From assembly GCF_011386835.1 (NCBI RefSeq), contig NC_088801.1, forward strand, positions 17,160,824 to 17,224,823: DNA of 64,000 nucleotides, written 5' to 3'. Shown here piece by piece: positions 23,773 through 35,876 of the stretch. The DNA comes from Chrysemys picta bellii (lineage: Eukaryota > Chordata > Testudines > Emydidae). Each line of letters opens with the position of its first letter. Positions within the stretch are counted from its first letter, which is position 1. Made by a program: the position numbers and the translations under genes. The notes beneath the pieces are model-generated. The model was not told the DNA's origin. It was given only the letters and a program-made list of their open reading frames with translations, and made no database searches.

Positions 23773-25324
23773 CATGAAAGAAGGCCATCAGACAGAAAGA
23801 TTTGTGTATTTTGCAGAAACCTTTTCATAAAGTCTATGTTTACTGTTTTAAAAAAAAATTGTCTTTTTGAAAGTGCTTTCATTCAGCATCCTTTGGTTTA
23901 TTCCCTCAGGCTAACACCATTTGACAGAAAGGTTGCTTTCTTTCTGACTGCTCAATCAAAAGCAAATGGTTTTTAGAGAGTTGCAATGAGAGAACTTAAA
24001 AAAAAAAAAAGGCTAGAACACTTAATATAGTCAGACCTAATTATTTCATGCTGAATTCTCCACAATGCATAAATGTCTGTGTATCAGACAGATTTTAATA
24101 AGCCTTCAAAAGCTGACACAGTATTTATCATTGATTTGTTAATTTATTTTTTTTAAATTAAAATGACTATTGCTTTTAGGGCTAGATTGGGGCCAGAGTC
24201 CTGTGTAGCGTAGTGAAGGGCTGCACCATTCCAGGAGGACAGATTGGAACGCGCCCTCCCAGGTGATCCCTGTATGCACAGGAAGAGTGAAAACTGCTCT
24301 ATTCACATATCACCCCACCCCACCTCTCCCCACTCCACTCCACAGGCTGGTATAGAGGGGACAGAGCTATGAACTAGACTGTCCCCTGCTCCTTTTTGGG
24401 GGACTTGCTCTTTGGTCAGGGGAGGTTGTGAGAAGCAAGAAGCCCTAGGTTTCCCCACAGCACAGGAACTGCTACTGTGGGAAGCCTTTCCTTGCTGCAT
24501 AGTTAGAACAGAAACTTCTTGCTTGATGGGAAGGCCAAGCTTTTTGGTATTCCTGCATGGCCAGGGAGGACATACTTGCTAAATAAAGCCTCAAAGGACT
24601 TAAACGGAACACAGAAGTGAAATTCACAAGTAATTCAAGTGATTCAGTAGTAATACATAATGAGAATCCTTTGCTGATCTTTAGCATTTTATGTGGGGTT
24701 GTTAGCACTGTCTATTATTAAGGTTGCCTGAGACTTCCAATGACAAGACCTAGTTTTCAGTTGCTCTTCACTTTGCCAAACTTTAACTTTTTGGGCTGAA
24801 ATGTGCTTTTTGTCATCCCTGTAAAATTTCACCCAAATCTGGCCAAGTTAGAAGTCCTTGGAAAATCACAGTTTGTACATGCTCAGGAAAGACTTGAGAG
24901 TACTTTGCAGCTAAATTCCCCCAAAATTCCATCTACACTGGGCACAGTCCAGCTTGGGGCTAAGCAGGACTTTCCCTGCAATTGCAATTTAGGGATGCTG
25001 TGAGCCAGGGCCAGGCCCCAGAACCGACAGCAGGAAGCCTCTCTCCCCGGTGCTTTCAGTAAGGCCCAGGAAGCATGGAGAAGGAAGCTGCTTTATTTGA
25101 ATGTGGAGAGGGCAATAGCTGGACGTGAGGAGAGTGGGGCAAGTAGAATCAGTGAGCCAGGGAGGGTAGGGGACTGGAGGCTGTGGTGGGGAGAGGAAAC
25201 TGGGACTGGGAGTTAGAGTTAGAGTGGGGGAGACTGGGACTGGCTGGGCAAGGAGACTGGGACTGGGAGTTAGGGAAGGTAACAGGGTGCACGACTGGGA
25301 CTGCCTAAGTAAAGGAATTCCAAC
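23773..25324. other. Non-coding sequence with GC-rich patches
   Basis: Includes an A-run at 23999-24011, a moderately GC-rich stretch at about 24177-24560 opening with TTTTAGGGCTAGATTGGGGCC (a similar opening occurs at 33330), and G-rich degenerate repeats from 25100. No exon was recognised. Confidence 0.4.
25190..25310. repeat. Degenerate G-rich tandem repeat
   Basis: The phrase GAAACTGGGACTGGGAGTTAG or close variants (GAGACTGGGACTGGCTGGGC, GAGACTGGGACTGGGAGTTA) occurs three times in about 110 bp. Confidence 0.6.
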
Positions 25325-25327
25325 TAA

Positions 25328-25561
25328 GGTTATGTCTTCACTACCGGCCAGATCGGTGGGCAGCGATCGATCTACAAGCACTCTCCCATCGACTCCTGTA
25401 GTCCAGCTCGGCGAGATGCACAGGCAGAGTCAACGGGGGAGCGGCAGCGGAAGACACCACGGTAAGTCGATCTAAGTACATCGACTTCAGCTACGTGAAC
25501 GTAGCTGAAGTTGCGTAACTTAGATCGATTCTTCCCTCTCCCCATCAATGTAGACCAGGCC
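25328..25561. mobile_element. Harbinger-like MITE, copy 1
   Basis: Termini GGTTATGTCTTCACTAC and AATGTAGACCAGGCC are degraded versions of the GGGCTTGTCTACA terminal repeat seen in copy 2. It contains GCAGCGATCGATC, GCACTCTCCCATCGACTCC and an internal palindrome (ATCGACTTCAGCTACGTGAA followed by CGTAGCTGAAGTTGCGTAAC). The flanks TAA (25325-25327) and TTA (25562-25564) fit a 3-bp TWA target, as in the PIF/Harbinger superfamily. It carries no coding sequence. Confidence 0.75.
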
Positions 25562-25564
25562 TTA

Positions 25565-28500
25565 GAATCAGTGAGGCAGTGGAGAAGAAGTCAGGGGTTC
25601 TGTTGAATAAATAGTATGTGATCATGTAATTAGAGACTGTATCTTAATACACACAAGGGAGTCAAATTAAGGTTGCAAAGGGCACATTAATTCTGGCATT
25701 TCCTAATTTCTGAGTGTTTGACTTTTCAACCTTTTTCACATAGTGTGTGTAATATGTAGCTATACTGGGGGTTGATCCACGTTCAAAATATACTATGTTG
25801 CGCAGGTTTTCCTGACTGCCTTTAAAAAAATATATCTCCAATTACTCTTGTGCTGAAATCAGACAAGAAAATGAAAACCAACCAAAGAGTTGCACTACTC
25901 TCCTTACATCATTAATCTTTTATCTTTTTCAGAAGTCCACATACACAATGAATTTACCAGTGGAATTACTTTTGCTTCGTAAGAGTTATAAGGTGTTTGA
26001 TCATAACTGCTGGAGTAAATTAAGCGGATTTCATGAGCAGCTAACTAAGAATGCTAATGCCACAAGGGAGTTTTGATATCCAAGAGATCACAATTTGATA
26101 TGAATTCCAATGACACAGAGTGGGGTATAATGGATTTTGAACCATTTGTTATTTGTCATCTGTTTCATTTGATTAAAAATGTATGGTATTTATAGGGTTG
26201 GAAGGATTCAATTAAAATCATTAGTCGTCAGTAAATGTCAATTTCACCTGACACATAAAGCGAGGGGGAAAATGTCCACCGAAAGTAATCAGTGAGCGCA
26301 GCCTCCCCGACACCTATCGCCTTCAAGGATCTGGTATCACAGGACCCTGTTGCCCTGCTGTCATGGCCCTGCTCACTCATTCACTGGCCGAGAATGAGGG
26401 GTGTCTGCTTACCATGGGCTGGAGCTGTTCAGCAGTGAGGTGGCTTCCCCTGTCCTTGTCATGTGCCTTATCGGGGGGTTTTGCTCCACTCGACCTGGAA
26501 TGCAGCCTCCCGCCCACAAAAAGGCCTGAGATTTTTGTTTGTTTGTTTTAGCTTCAACCTCCTACCTGTGGAGACTTTATGGGTAAAATTCTGTAAATTA
26601 GGCTTGTTACAAATAAATAAAACTTTAACTTTTTGAATCTTAACATCTACTGCCATTAAATAATTATTGCCTGCCCCCTTCATGCAACTGAGAAAATTAA
26701 AATAATTAAAAATAAAAATGTGCTTAAAATTCATATTATCCATCACAATTAGAAAATAATAAACATCAAATTCCGCCATGCATAAGAGTATTTATTAGTC
26801 AGTAGGCTGGAAAAAGAATTGCTATGACTGATAAAAGATGTAAAAAGATCATCATTAAAAGGGCAAATGAGGGAATACTAAACTTTGTCAAAGGGATCAT
26901 AACACCTCATCTGGGGAAAAAAAAATTTGAGTAGGCTGACAGTAAAAACACTTTACTAAATTGCTGTGTATTGTTCACTGAGAAACCATCTATGCTAAGA
27001 TGCAGTGTGGTGGTTTATTCGGCAAAGTACTCAACAGTTAATGAGAAAAATAGTGCTAAAAACAACTGCACTCTTAAAGTCATTTTCTCCCTTTTAGCAA
27101 CATATTACTTGAGAATAAAATGTATAACTGTTTTTACTCTAAAATGGATACTCTGCAACATTCAGTTCAGCATCAGTTTGTACTAGCTTCATCATATTTG
27201 CCATTTTGGCAGCAGACCATTCGTGCAGAAACCCATTACTTGCCTCCCAGCTATTGTGGTGATGTTCAGTATTCCAAATACTATTAGCATACAAAGAATT
27301 CTCTTCCTGTTATGTAATTAGAACATAAGATTATTTTTTCCTATATGGGTAGCATAAAAATAAAGGCTGAATAACCCATTGGTGTGCTTCTTTGGGGCTA
27401 GGGTGTTGATAGATGGTAACTCCTCTGCTTTAGTATGTTGTTCCTCAAAGATGTTAGTATATAGCAAAACCTTTTTTTTGCTACTAGTTCAAATTCTTCC
27501 CTAGATTAATTATAAATATATTACCGTCTTTAGTGCAGGGAGAGCACACTCCAGCAATAGGATGATGAGGAAGGGCTGGGAAGAGAAAGGAAGGACTCTG
27601 TGTACCCTGGGAATCTCTTAGGTGTTGAAATTGTATATTTGGCTAAATAGGTGAAAACTTTCTTGATGCAAATGATCTCTTCTTAAAATATGTGCTGAAT
27701 TCATAAGTCAGTGTCAAATATTCGTTACAAGAACATGTGGGGGTGGGGGAGAGACAGTGATGAGGAGTATAAATCCCACATTAGAACGGAAAGCGTTCAG
27801 GAGCAGTTCTGGGCCCCTGTAACTCTGCACCCCCTCCTTTCCCCAAACCCGCAGAGCATGCTTCAGCTGGAGGAAGGACTTTAAAGGGAGCCAGACAACT
27901 CAGATGGGGGAACAGGTCAGATCTACCCTGAGTTCTCCAGACCAAAGCTGCCACAAAAGCCTCTGCTGGGGAGGAAGGGACTACCAGATGACTCTAGCCA
28001 GGCTGAAGGTTCAGTTACCCTTTCCCCCACTCCCCTTTGCTATATTAAGTTGGACTTTGAGACTGTGGAAGGGGGTGGATAGTAGGAAGCGGTCCAAGGA
28101 GGAAGTCTTGAGGCACACCCTGGTGCCTGACTTCGTTTGCCTCGCATAGGGCCCAGAATAAGAGCTCAGTGTAGTGGAAGGGTCCAGGCTCCTTTCTCAA
28201 ATGCCCTCGTCATACAGGGATATAACCGTCACTTCCACCCCTCCCAGAAGTAAGGAGAAGATAGAGATGCTGAAAGCCTCATGGGAAGGACCAGCCATCT
28301 GCAGGGGCCAGGAGATAAACTGAGGATCCTCTCTTGTCAGAAGGATGTGGGACCCTCTACAATTTGTTGAATGCTGCTGCCCCGAAAGGGGGGATGAGTT
28401 AAATTGGTGACCCTGCTGGAGGACTGAGTAGATACACAACCAAAAGGAAGGAGGAGGAGTTGCTGACAGGAAGCACCAGAGACTGGGAGGGGGAAATTGA

Positions 28501-28753
28501 GGTCCCAATGACTTAACTACTAAGTGATGGTAAGAGCAGGTAAGCCCAGCTCCCGGCACTACATACATACATATATATACACAGACACAAATAGCATATT
28601 TCTGAAAATATTGATATATTGAAAATATTTTTAAATCACACACATATGCTATATTTCTGCCAACTTTTTAAATAAAATTTCCACTTTGGGCCAACAATTT
28701 TGAATGGGATTTTTAGGAGGTGGTGTTATTATTAGGGTGATTTCCAAAGGAAG
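25565..28753. other. Non-coding sequence; possible LTR-like stretch at the 3' part
   Basis: Mostly AT-rich. Around 27820-28160 is a GC-richer stretch (AAAGGGAGCCAGACAACTCAG, TATATTAAGTTGGACTTTGAG) reminiscent of gypsy LTRs, but no termini or duplications were found. A short TA/CA microsatellite is at about 28559-28582. No exon was recognised. Confidence 0.35.
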
Positions 28754-28756
28754 TAA

Positions 28757-29001
28757 GGGCTTGTCTACATTACCCGTTGGATCAACGGGCAGCGATCGAT
28801 CCAGTGGGGGTCGATTTATCGCATCAGACGCGATAAATCAATCGCCGAGCACTCTCCCGTCAACTCTGGTACTCCACCGGAGCAAGAGGCGCAGGCAGAG
28901 TTGAAGGGGGAGTGAAGACATCACGGCGAGTAGATTTAAGTACGTCAACTTCAGCTACGTTATTCATGAAGCTGAAGTTGCGTAACAGTGTAGACCAGAG
29001 C
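28757..29001. mobile_element. Harbinger-like MITE, copy 2
   Basis: Inverted termini GGGCTTGTCTACA (28757) and TGTAGACCAGAGC (ending 29001), flanked by TAA on both sides (28754-28756 and 29002-29004), the 3-bp duplication typical of PIF/Harbinger. It shares GGGCAGCGATCGATC, GAGCACTCTCCCGTC and CTTCAGCTACGTTATTC with copy 1. No coding sequence. Confidence 0.8.
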
Positions 29002-29004
29002 TAA

Positions 29005-32000
29005 TAGAGCTAGGAAGATACACAAGGCTTGAAAAGACATTACAAGTCTGTGATACAAAATTATTTATAATCAGATGCTTTATTTTAGCTTTTATTAGTT
29101 TGATGAGACTAGGCGCATCTTGCAAATTCCCATCTCAAACTGTGTCCAAAATTATCTACTCTTATTTTACTGCCTGGTGTACATATACTTATAATCTCTA
29201 TCTATTGTATTAAGCCATAATGCTATTTTAAAGTACCAATTGTATTTGAGATGAGTGTTGAGGTCCTTTATGTTCCTTATATTTGGGAATGCATCCCTAT
29301 TCAGGAGAGTCCTTGAGCAAACCCAATGTTGCTTAACCACTTAAGCAAGTGCTTTCCTGAATTGACGCCTTAGTCCTAATTTTCCACTATAAGTAACAAG
29401 CAGTTTTGTTTAGAACAATGTATCCTGCTCACAAAGGAAGCAGGAGATGTTACTTCCACACAACCCAACTTATACACTTTATTAACAGAAATGTTATACA
29501 TGTGATTCATTTAACCAAAGTAAGTATTAAGACTTAGAAAGAGAAATATCAGAGAAAAAAATTAAGTGTTTTGGATAGTTGGTGAATGGAAATACTCTCT
29601 AGCATATAAGCAGTGTGCTTATTACTCATGGCAGTGTTTACATATACGGGTTTACCGTGGTTTTTAAATCACTGACTGAATGTGACATGTGTCCATTGCA
29701 TGATAAGCTATGTCTTCTTCTGATATTAATGTATGCTAATGCCAGCAATCCACTGCTTGTAGAGAGAAATATATAATGAAAATATTTTCTTGTAACATTT
29801 CCCCCCCCCCACAAAAAATACTACTGGTAAAATTATGCACTGGGCCAACAAATAATTTTTAAAAAGGAATCAGCTCCTCCAAATGGTCTTCCATTGATCA
29901 AAGGCTGGTCAAAAAATTTCCAACAAAACTGTCTCAGTGAAAAATTGAGTTTCCAATGAAATAATATTTTTCATTAAAAGAGTCTGCTTTCCGCAGAAAA
30001 TTTTGCATTTTCATCTTATACACTTTGGCCAAAATTGCAAACTTTTCAGCCAAAAACATTTGGGTTTTGGCTGAAAATTTTCCGGTTCCAGTTTTTCCAA
30101 ATCTATCCACAGGGGAAAAAAATTCCGATCAGATCTGCATCAGTCACCATACGGTGGGCCGAATCCTGCTGTTAGTTACCTCCATGCAAATATTAGTGAT
30201 AGCACAATGTGGTCCTGAGAAAGGTAATATTCATGAGTTTTGTTTATAGGCATAATCTTAATGCATAACACTGCACAGATGATGGACTAACTTTACTATG
30301 TGCTTTATTAGACTTGTTAATTTTATGAATCATGTCTGATAATTGTAATAATTTGAATACTCAAGATGAAGGAACCTGCTAATTACTTTACTGTGAATGT
30401 AATGTCAAATACCCATTTTCTGTTTTTTTTTTAATACATTAATGAAATACTAAGATTAATTACTCTCAGAATACTAAAGGATGAGAACTGCTAATTGCAA
30501 ATAACCGAGAAAATGTATCTCTTGATTAATAAACCAAAGAGCTTTCAGCCTTTGACATAAAAATTTATACCCTCCAAGAAAAAACAAGGGCAAGGATATA
30601 TAACATTAAACCAACACACAATTAACAACACTTTGTTTTAATTATCTTTGGGCACAATTAATGTTGGCCCTGCAGTTCATTTTTCTTCTTTGACTGCTCA
30701 TTAGACTATTTATGTAGATTAATTCTTGAAGTATTGGCATTTGCTAATACATGGTTTTTTACAAGCTACTGCACAAAGCTGACATCAGTGAGGAAACCTA
30801 TTAACTGACCTCCCAGAGACAGATCCTGTCTGTCCTTAATGTTATGTTTTTTTTCCTTCTAGGCAGTTTGCCATAATTGATAAAAGGTTATGACTTTATT
30901 GAATGATTTCTTATCAGCTGAAAGGACATAAAGGACTGCACAGTCATGCAGATTGACTGAAAACAAGGCCAAGGGAACTCAAATTATGCATATTTGGAAA
31001 AAGAAATTTACAAGGAACCTCAAGTCACTCAACATCAATGATACAATTAAGACTAAATAAGTGCTTTTGTTTATTTCAAGTTCTATAGACCTAGGTAAAA
31101 TGCATACATATTATGAAGCAATTGTTCTATGTAGGATTAGTGAGAATTAACATTTAATATGTTCATTTCAGTGATATTTGTGTGGGTCTTTAAAGGGAAA
31201 ATATATTTACAGACATAATTATAAAGACCTTGTATAATTTTAGGTGAGGCCTGTGCTTTGTACTTAGATCTGAACACACCTACCACTTTTTGTTTTATTT
31301 TTGTTTTACAAAATCTTCCAGGACACTAATATTGAACTTGATTTTTAATTGAATTGGAGTATAAATCAAGTGAGAATGTTATGTGGATTATGAAGCAGAA
31401 GGAGAATTTTCCTGTTTGCTTAAACCAGAAATCTATAGCCCCAGTGACTGATTCTTTAGTCCTTGTTTTTCTCAATCTCAGGCAAAACTCCTGCTGAGAT
31501 CACTAGAAAGCATTTGTATACTGTACTGCTGAACCACTGTATAAGAACCTGAACAGACTACAATGAATTGAGCACTGAATAAGAACTTCAGAATTTGATT
31601 CTATGTTGGTCCAGACCTTGGTTCCGAACCTTGAGGTTATTACATCATGCTTAAGTACATGCACATTGAACTCAGTGCACTTACTCAGGTACATTCTCCT
31701 TGGGGGGGTTGGTAAGGACTGTGAGGTTTTCAACAATAAGTACTCCAAATATTGCAACTTCAGCAGCAAACACCAGAGTGAAGGAATGCCATTTTTATGA
31801 TGGTTATTAAATTATGTATGCGACACACGATTAAAAAAATTAACACTTGAAACAAAGTCAGAATGACACAAGTTTTCTTATTGGATAGTGTCAACGGGTT
31901 TGATTGAGCCTATAGCTTGAACTGAATTAAAATTATTTATGAAGTACTTTTTAAGGATATATGATCCTTGACATTAGAGACAGTAGTTCCAAGATGGAAC

Positions 32001-32150
32001 TTTTTGCTCATCCTTGATAAATGAATCATGATAAAAAAATACTGTTACATGAGTCTAAGTGAACTGAGAAAGACTGGATTTATACCACATTGATTCAGTA
32101 CCACTATAAGAAGTGGTATATTTTATGTGTAAAGTTATTTTATTTCTTAC
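29005..32150. other. NCKAP5 intron sequence, downstream of the 32151 exon
   Basis: AT-rich. An AAAATTTTC-type repeat lies at 29870-30125. I looked for the next NCKAP5 exon on the minus strand and did not find one here. Confidence 0.45.
29870..30125. repeat. AT-rich dispersed repeat (AAAATTTTC type)
   Basis: Contains CAGTGAAAAATTGAGTTTCC, CCGCAGAAAATTTTGCATTT and GGTTTTGGCTGAAAATTTTC. It has the same character as 2560-3010. Confidence 0.4.
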
Positions 32151-32300
32151 CTCCAGAGCTTTCAATCGTTCTAATAGCAATTTTGTCTTTTCTTTCTCTT
32201 CTTCAGTACTGCTACTTTCACTTCTTGAATCTTCATCTACTGCAATATGAATGTGTTCCATAGTTTCTTTGCATTTTCTGTCCTCTTCTGACAGTTTTTC
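32151..32300 (-). CDS. NCKAP5: NCKAP5 internal coding exon (150 nt)
   Basis: On the minus strand a pyrimidine-rich acceptor (CTTAATCTTTTTAG) precedes 150 nt that are open throughout and end in GCTCTGGAG followed by the donor GTAAGAAATA. The 50 codons encode an acidic, Ser/Glu-rich, coiled-coil-type stretch: EKLSEEDRKCKE, then VDEDSRSESSSTEEEKEK, then TKLLLERLKALE. I recognise this as part of the N-terminal coiled-coil half of Nck-associated protein 5, a cytosolic protein linked to Nck and to microtubules. The phase is 0 at both ends and it continues directly from the 56093-56183 exon. The family assignment rests on memory of the human protein; the exon call rests on the splice sites. Confidence 0.87.
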
Positions 32301-32387
32301 CTAAAAAGATTAAGAATTTTTTTCATTACACACAAGAGTAGATGAAATTAATTATGTAAGAGTAAATGCCTAGGAATCTCCTTTGAG

Positions 32388-32640
32388 AGACAATGTGGGT
32401 GAAGTAGTATCTTTTATTGGACCAACTTCTGTTGGTGAAAGAGACAGGCTTGCGACCTACAGAGAGCTCGTCTTCAGGTCTTCTCAAAAGCTACCTTTTC
32501 ACAGAAGACCTGAAGAAGAGCTCTATGTAGCTCAAAAGCTTGTATCTTTCACCAAAAGAAGTTGGTCCAATAAAAGATATTAGCTCACCCACCTTGTCAC
32601 TCTAATATTCTGGGACCAACACAGCTACAACAGCATTGCA
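32388..32640. mobile_element. Inverted pair of a second PLE-like 3' tail
   Basis: The left arm is antisense (AATGTGGGTGAAGTAGTATC, TTTTATTGGACCAACTTCTG) and the right arm is sense (GAAGTTGGTCCAATAAAAGA, TATTAGCTCACCCACCTTG), with complementary GGTCTTCTC/GAAGACC in the centre. The right arm extends further to CTGGGACCAACACAGCTACA. The layout mirrors the PLE hairpins elsewhere in the window (AAAGCTT, then AATAAA-like sequence, then GGGACCAACAC versus GATACAGACTAACAC), but the sequence is a different family. No target duplication was resolved. Confidence 0.65.
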
Positions 32641-32644
32641 AACA

Positions 32645-33890
32645 ACATAGGAATTTCCTTTGCACATGCAAAAAAAGAACTTGTACCTTGTTTGTGATCA
32701 CAGTACTCATGAAGATTCTGCTGAACGCATTATGGCCTCAGTCCTGCAAAAGGGTGTGCCTGGGTGAACCTTTATACCCTACCTGAATTCCCAGTGAATT
32801 TAATGGGACTCTGTGCAGGTGTAAGAGTCTGTCTTTTTGCAGATTAGAGACCTAGATTATCATTAACAAAAAACAACTTTTGCATTTTCTTTAAAAGTTG
32901 TTGCAACAAGAACTTTATACAATTGCTCCAATACAAGTGCTCTGCCACTGACATACAAAGACAGTTTACCTAGGGACAACCAACTTAATATATGGTATCC
33001 TTCTTCATCTAGCGCTTATTCATGAACTATCATTTAGTGGGCTCAGAATCTATTACTTGACTACCACTTGGATATTGATTTCAGCACAGGATATAAACTA
33101 ATGTATAACTCGAGATAACCAAAGTAACAGGAAGTTTTCAAGTGTGTCTTTTGAAAATAAATGAGACTTAGGCTCCGAAGTAACATAGGCACTTTTAAAA
33201 AGTTTGCTCATAATCCAGAAATTTTGCATTCAATTAACTTTACTTGATATGTGTGTTTTGGGGTTATAGTTTGCGATAGGCGGACTCATTTTTGCTTAAT
33301 TTCAAGCCCCGCTGAACAGCATCATCATTATTTAGGGCTAGATTGCCGATTACTTCTAGCCTAGAGAAAGGGTTTGCATGTAGCTGAGCAGCTCTAGGAG
33401 CAACGTAGGGAAGGAACTGTGCTTCAGTTCCTCTCCTGCTCTTCCACTCGGTTCCCGGGGAGAAGGAATTGGATATCGATCTTTACCACTAGCAGATTCC
33501 ATGACCCTATCAACTTAATCTGCCCAACTGCATGGTGGAGGAAGGCAGATGTAAGAGAATACTAGGAATGTGGCCCTGCTTCTCCAAATATATGTAGCAG
33601 AAATGTGGACAAGCCATGGAGGAGTATGCAGGGATGGGGGGGGGACTTTTCTCCCCATCGGGCCCCTCTGCAGCCATGTAGGCAAGACCACAATTGGCAC
33701 TAATTGCTTGTTGAGAGTAAATAGTGTACTCTATGATGTAAAGAAGAAACAGAGGACAAGGACTATCACCTCAAGAAATTTAAAATCTAAGGCCCCCTAA
33801 GACTTCTCCACATGTATAACTTTACACACAAATTGAGATTACTGGGATTGTTCACATGTGTTAAATGTATATGTAACACCAACAGACCCT
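32645..33890. other. Intronic sequence with old repeats
   Basis: An old repeat at about 32735-32835 (CTCAGTCCTGCAAAAGG, CAGTGAATTTAATGGGACTC) and a GC-richer stretch from about 33330 beginning ATTTAGGGCTAGATTGCCG, related in its opening to 24177. No exon was seen. Confidence 0.4.
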
Positions 33891-33892
33891 GG

Positions 33893-33970
33893 TCGTTGGC
33901 GGGTGGGATCAAACCTGGGACCTCTGGATCTTAATGCATGAGCCTCTACTGCATGATCTAAAAGCCATAT
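33893..33970 (-). repeat. tRNA-derived SINE fragment
   Basis: Read on the minus strand, the segment looks like a decayed tRNA: TAGATCATGCAGTAGAGGC in the A-box/D-arm position, then GCATTAAGATCCAGAGG and a B box CAGGTTTGATCCC. Spacing between the boxes is tRNA-like. Turtles carry abundant tRNA-derived SINEs. The tail after the B box (GTCTGTTGGTGTTAC) was not matched to a known family. Confidence 0.55.
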
Positions 33971-34140
33971 ATATGACTATTAGCTAAGGCTGTAGCGCAG
34001 ACTCATTAATCTCTCTTTCTAAGTGGTCTCAGTGCCCACCATGCCCAGGAGGTATGTGGGTTACATATGCATATGCAGAAGCATTTTGAGGATTAGCACC
34101 TAACCAGATGAATAAAATGAGGCACACATACATTTTTACT

Positions 34141-34354
34141 AAAAAAAGAACAGGAGTACTTGTGCACCTTAGAGACTAACAAATTTATTAGAGCATAAGC
34201 TTTCGTGGACTACAGCCCACTTCTATATGCATCCGAAGAAGTGGGCCGTAGTCCACGAAAGCTCATGCTCTAATAAATTTGTTAGTCTCTAACGTGCCAC
34301 AAGTACTCCTGTTCTTTTTGCGGATACAGACTAACACGGCTGCTACTCTGAAAC
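34141..34354. mobile_element. Palindromic Penelope-like element terminus, second locus
   Basis: The antisense arm (34141 to about 34233, AGAACAGGAGTACTTGTGC...) is followed by the sense arm (to 34354), which carries the full outer end, GCGGATACAGACTAACACGG then CTGCTACTCTGAAAC. The flanks CATACATTTTTACT (34127-34140) and CATACATTTTACT (34355-34367) form a 13-14 bp target duplication with one T difference. The long arm is on the right here and on the left at 11084, so the asymmetry is inverted between loci. Confidence 0.85.
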
Positions 34355-34367
34355 CATACATTTTACT

Positions 34368-35046
34368 GAGAGTGGAAGTATCAGTGGGTGACTCAGAAAT
34401 GTTATTGTGTTTAAATGTTGTTTTTGTTAAATGATTAAGGTTGATGAGTTTCACAAGAGACCTGTAGAAAACACGAGTTTGAATGTTGAACTGTACTAAC
34501 TCAGTAAGTTATGGATCTCATTCTACAATTAGAGACAAGAGGATGGCAAAAATGAACTGAGAGAAACAAATCCAAAGGAAAATTATACTGAATGTGAGAT
34601 ATTGTGCAAAAGGAGCAAAGGAATAAGGAAAAACAGACACACACACAATGTTACTATTCATAAGACATTTATGGTGGACTCCACAAATCAATGTAGCCTC
34701 CTTCTACTTCTACTGAAATCAGTCACTGAAATCAATGGAAGTTAAGGTCCTAACTTCTATCTAGACACCTAAGTTGCTTTGTAGATTCCACCCTGAACAC
34801 AGACAATAAAATATACATTGTCCCTACCCTGAAGAGCTTACGATTTAATTGTGTATATGAAGCGAAGAGTGGAAGTAACAATGATGGGGATAGGAATGGG
34901 AAATGGGAAGAAAAGAAGGACAACTATGAAAAGGTAACATGGGGATGGGTGACCTTACAAAAATCTAGATAGATATATTAAATCACTTGGATATGTAATG
35001 TGCACTTCAGGATTGTTCTGATATACATCTGCATATATGTGCACAC
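34368..35046. other. Intronic sequence
   Basis: Contains old-repeat words near 34690-34785 (CTACTGAAATCAGTCACTGA, GTCCCTACCCTGAAGAGCTT). No exon was seen. Confidence 0.4.
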
Positions 35047-35456
35047 TGTGGCAAGGCACCTTTTCGGTCTCACCAGCCTCAGCTGTTTTTAGCCTTGGCG
35101 AGACGGGCTTGGGGTAAAACAGTCCCTCTTGGCTGCACAGGGGCAGTCCACTCCTTCTCTCAGTCAGTCTTTTAGGCTTGTTTTCCTCCCTTATGGAAGG
35201 GAATGCAGCCTCTACTCCTGGTGAGGCTTGCCATCTTGCTGCTCCTCGCCTACTGGCAGCTTGACTCCCCCCCCCCCCCCTCAACAGGGGAAGGTTTAAA
35301 AAGGTCTCAGGCAGCCCTTAGTTGGAATCAGCTGATCCTAATTGTCCTCAGGTAACTCTCTCTCAGCTGATCCTGATTGGGAGGAGGGCCTTTTACCCTT
35401 CTGGGACTGTTTTCAACACCCCCCCCCCCGCAGCTGTCTGTCCTGAGTTTATCACA
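35047..35456 (+). repeat. Candidate solo LTR
   Basis: A 410-bp GC-richer block starting TGTGGCAAGGCACC and ending TTTATCACA, flanked by ACAC at 35043-35046 and 35457-35460. A TTTAAAAAGG box is near 35295, and two related CAGCTGATCCTRATTG stretches and two C-runs are inside. TG..CA ends with a short duplication fit an LTR. A PLE fragment follows almost immediately, so the right flank is uncertain. It does not resemble the LTR at 42545. Confidence 0.42.
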
Positions 35457-35465
35457 ACACTTAAG

Positions 35466-35876
35466 GTATACAACATCACCGGCTCATTCACCTGCACGTC
35501 CACCAATGTTATATATGCCATCATATGCCAGCAATGCCCCTCTGCTATGTACATTGGCCAAACTGGACAGTCACTACGCAAGAGGATAAATGGACACAAG
35601 TCAGATATCAGGAATGGCAATACACAAAAACCTGTAGGAGAACACTTCAATCTCCCTGGCCACACAATAGCAGATGTAAAGGTAGCCATCTTACAGCAAA
35701 AAAACTTCAGGACCAGACTCCAAAGAGAAACTGCTGAGCTCCAGTTCATTTGCAAATTTGACACCATCAGATCAGGATTAAACAAAGACTGTGAATGGCT
35801 ATCCAACTACAGAAACAGTTTCTCCTCCCTTGGTGTTCACACCTCAACTGCTAGCAGAGCACCTCACCCTCCCTGA
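35466..35876 (+). pseudogene. PLE GIY-YIG endonuclease fragment
   Basis: An open frame covering the endonuclease: GSFTCTSTNVIYAIICQQC, MYIGQTGQSLRKRINGHKSD, KPVGEHFNLPGH, AILQQKNFRTRLQRETAEL, then the C-terminal segment KFDTIRSGLNKDCEWL and a Ser-rich end at a stop near 35874. The frame is open upstream into the adjacent LTR-like block only by chance. The reverse transcriptase is missing. The GIY-YIG residues and the conserved Arg are intact, so the domain itself is well preserved. Confidence 0.82.

Noticed and set aside
23076..23882. 268-codon open frame on the minus strand over the hAT element
   Set aside because: It follows from the GC-rich palindromic interior; it crosses both element ends and shows no domain.
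27820..28160. Possible gypsy-type LTR
   Set aside because: Texture only; no TG..CA ends, duplication or internal region could be found.
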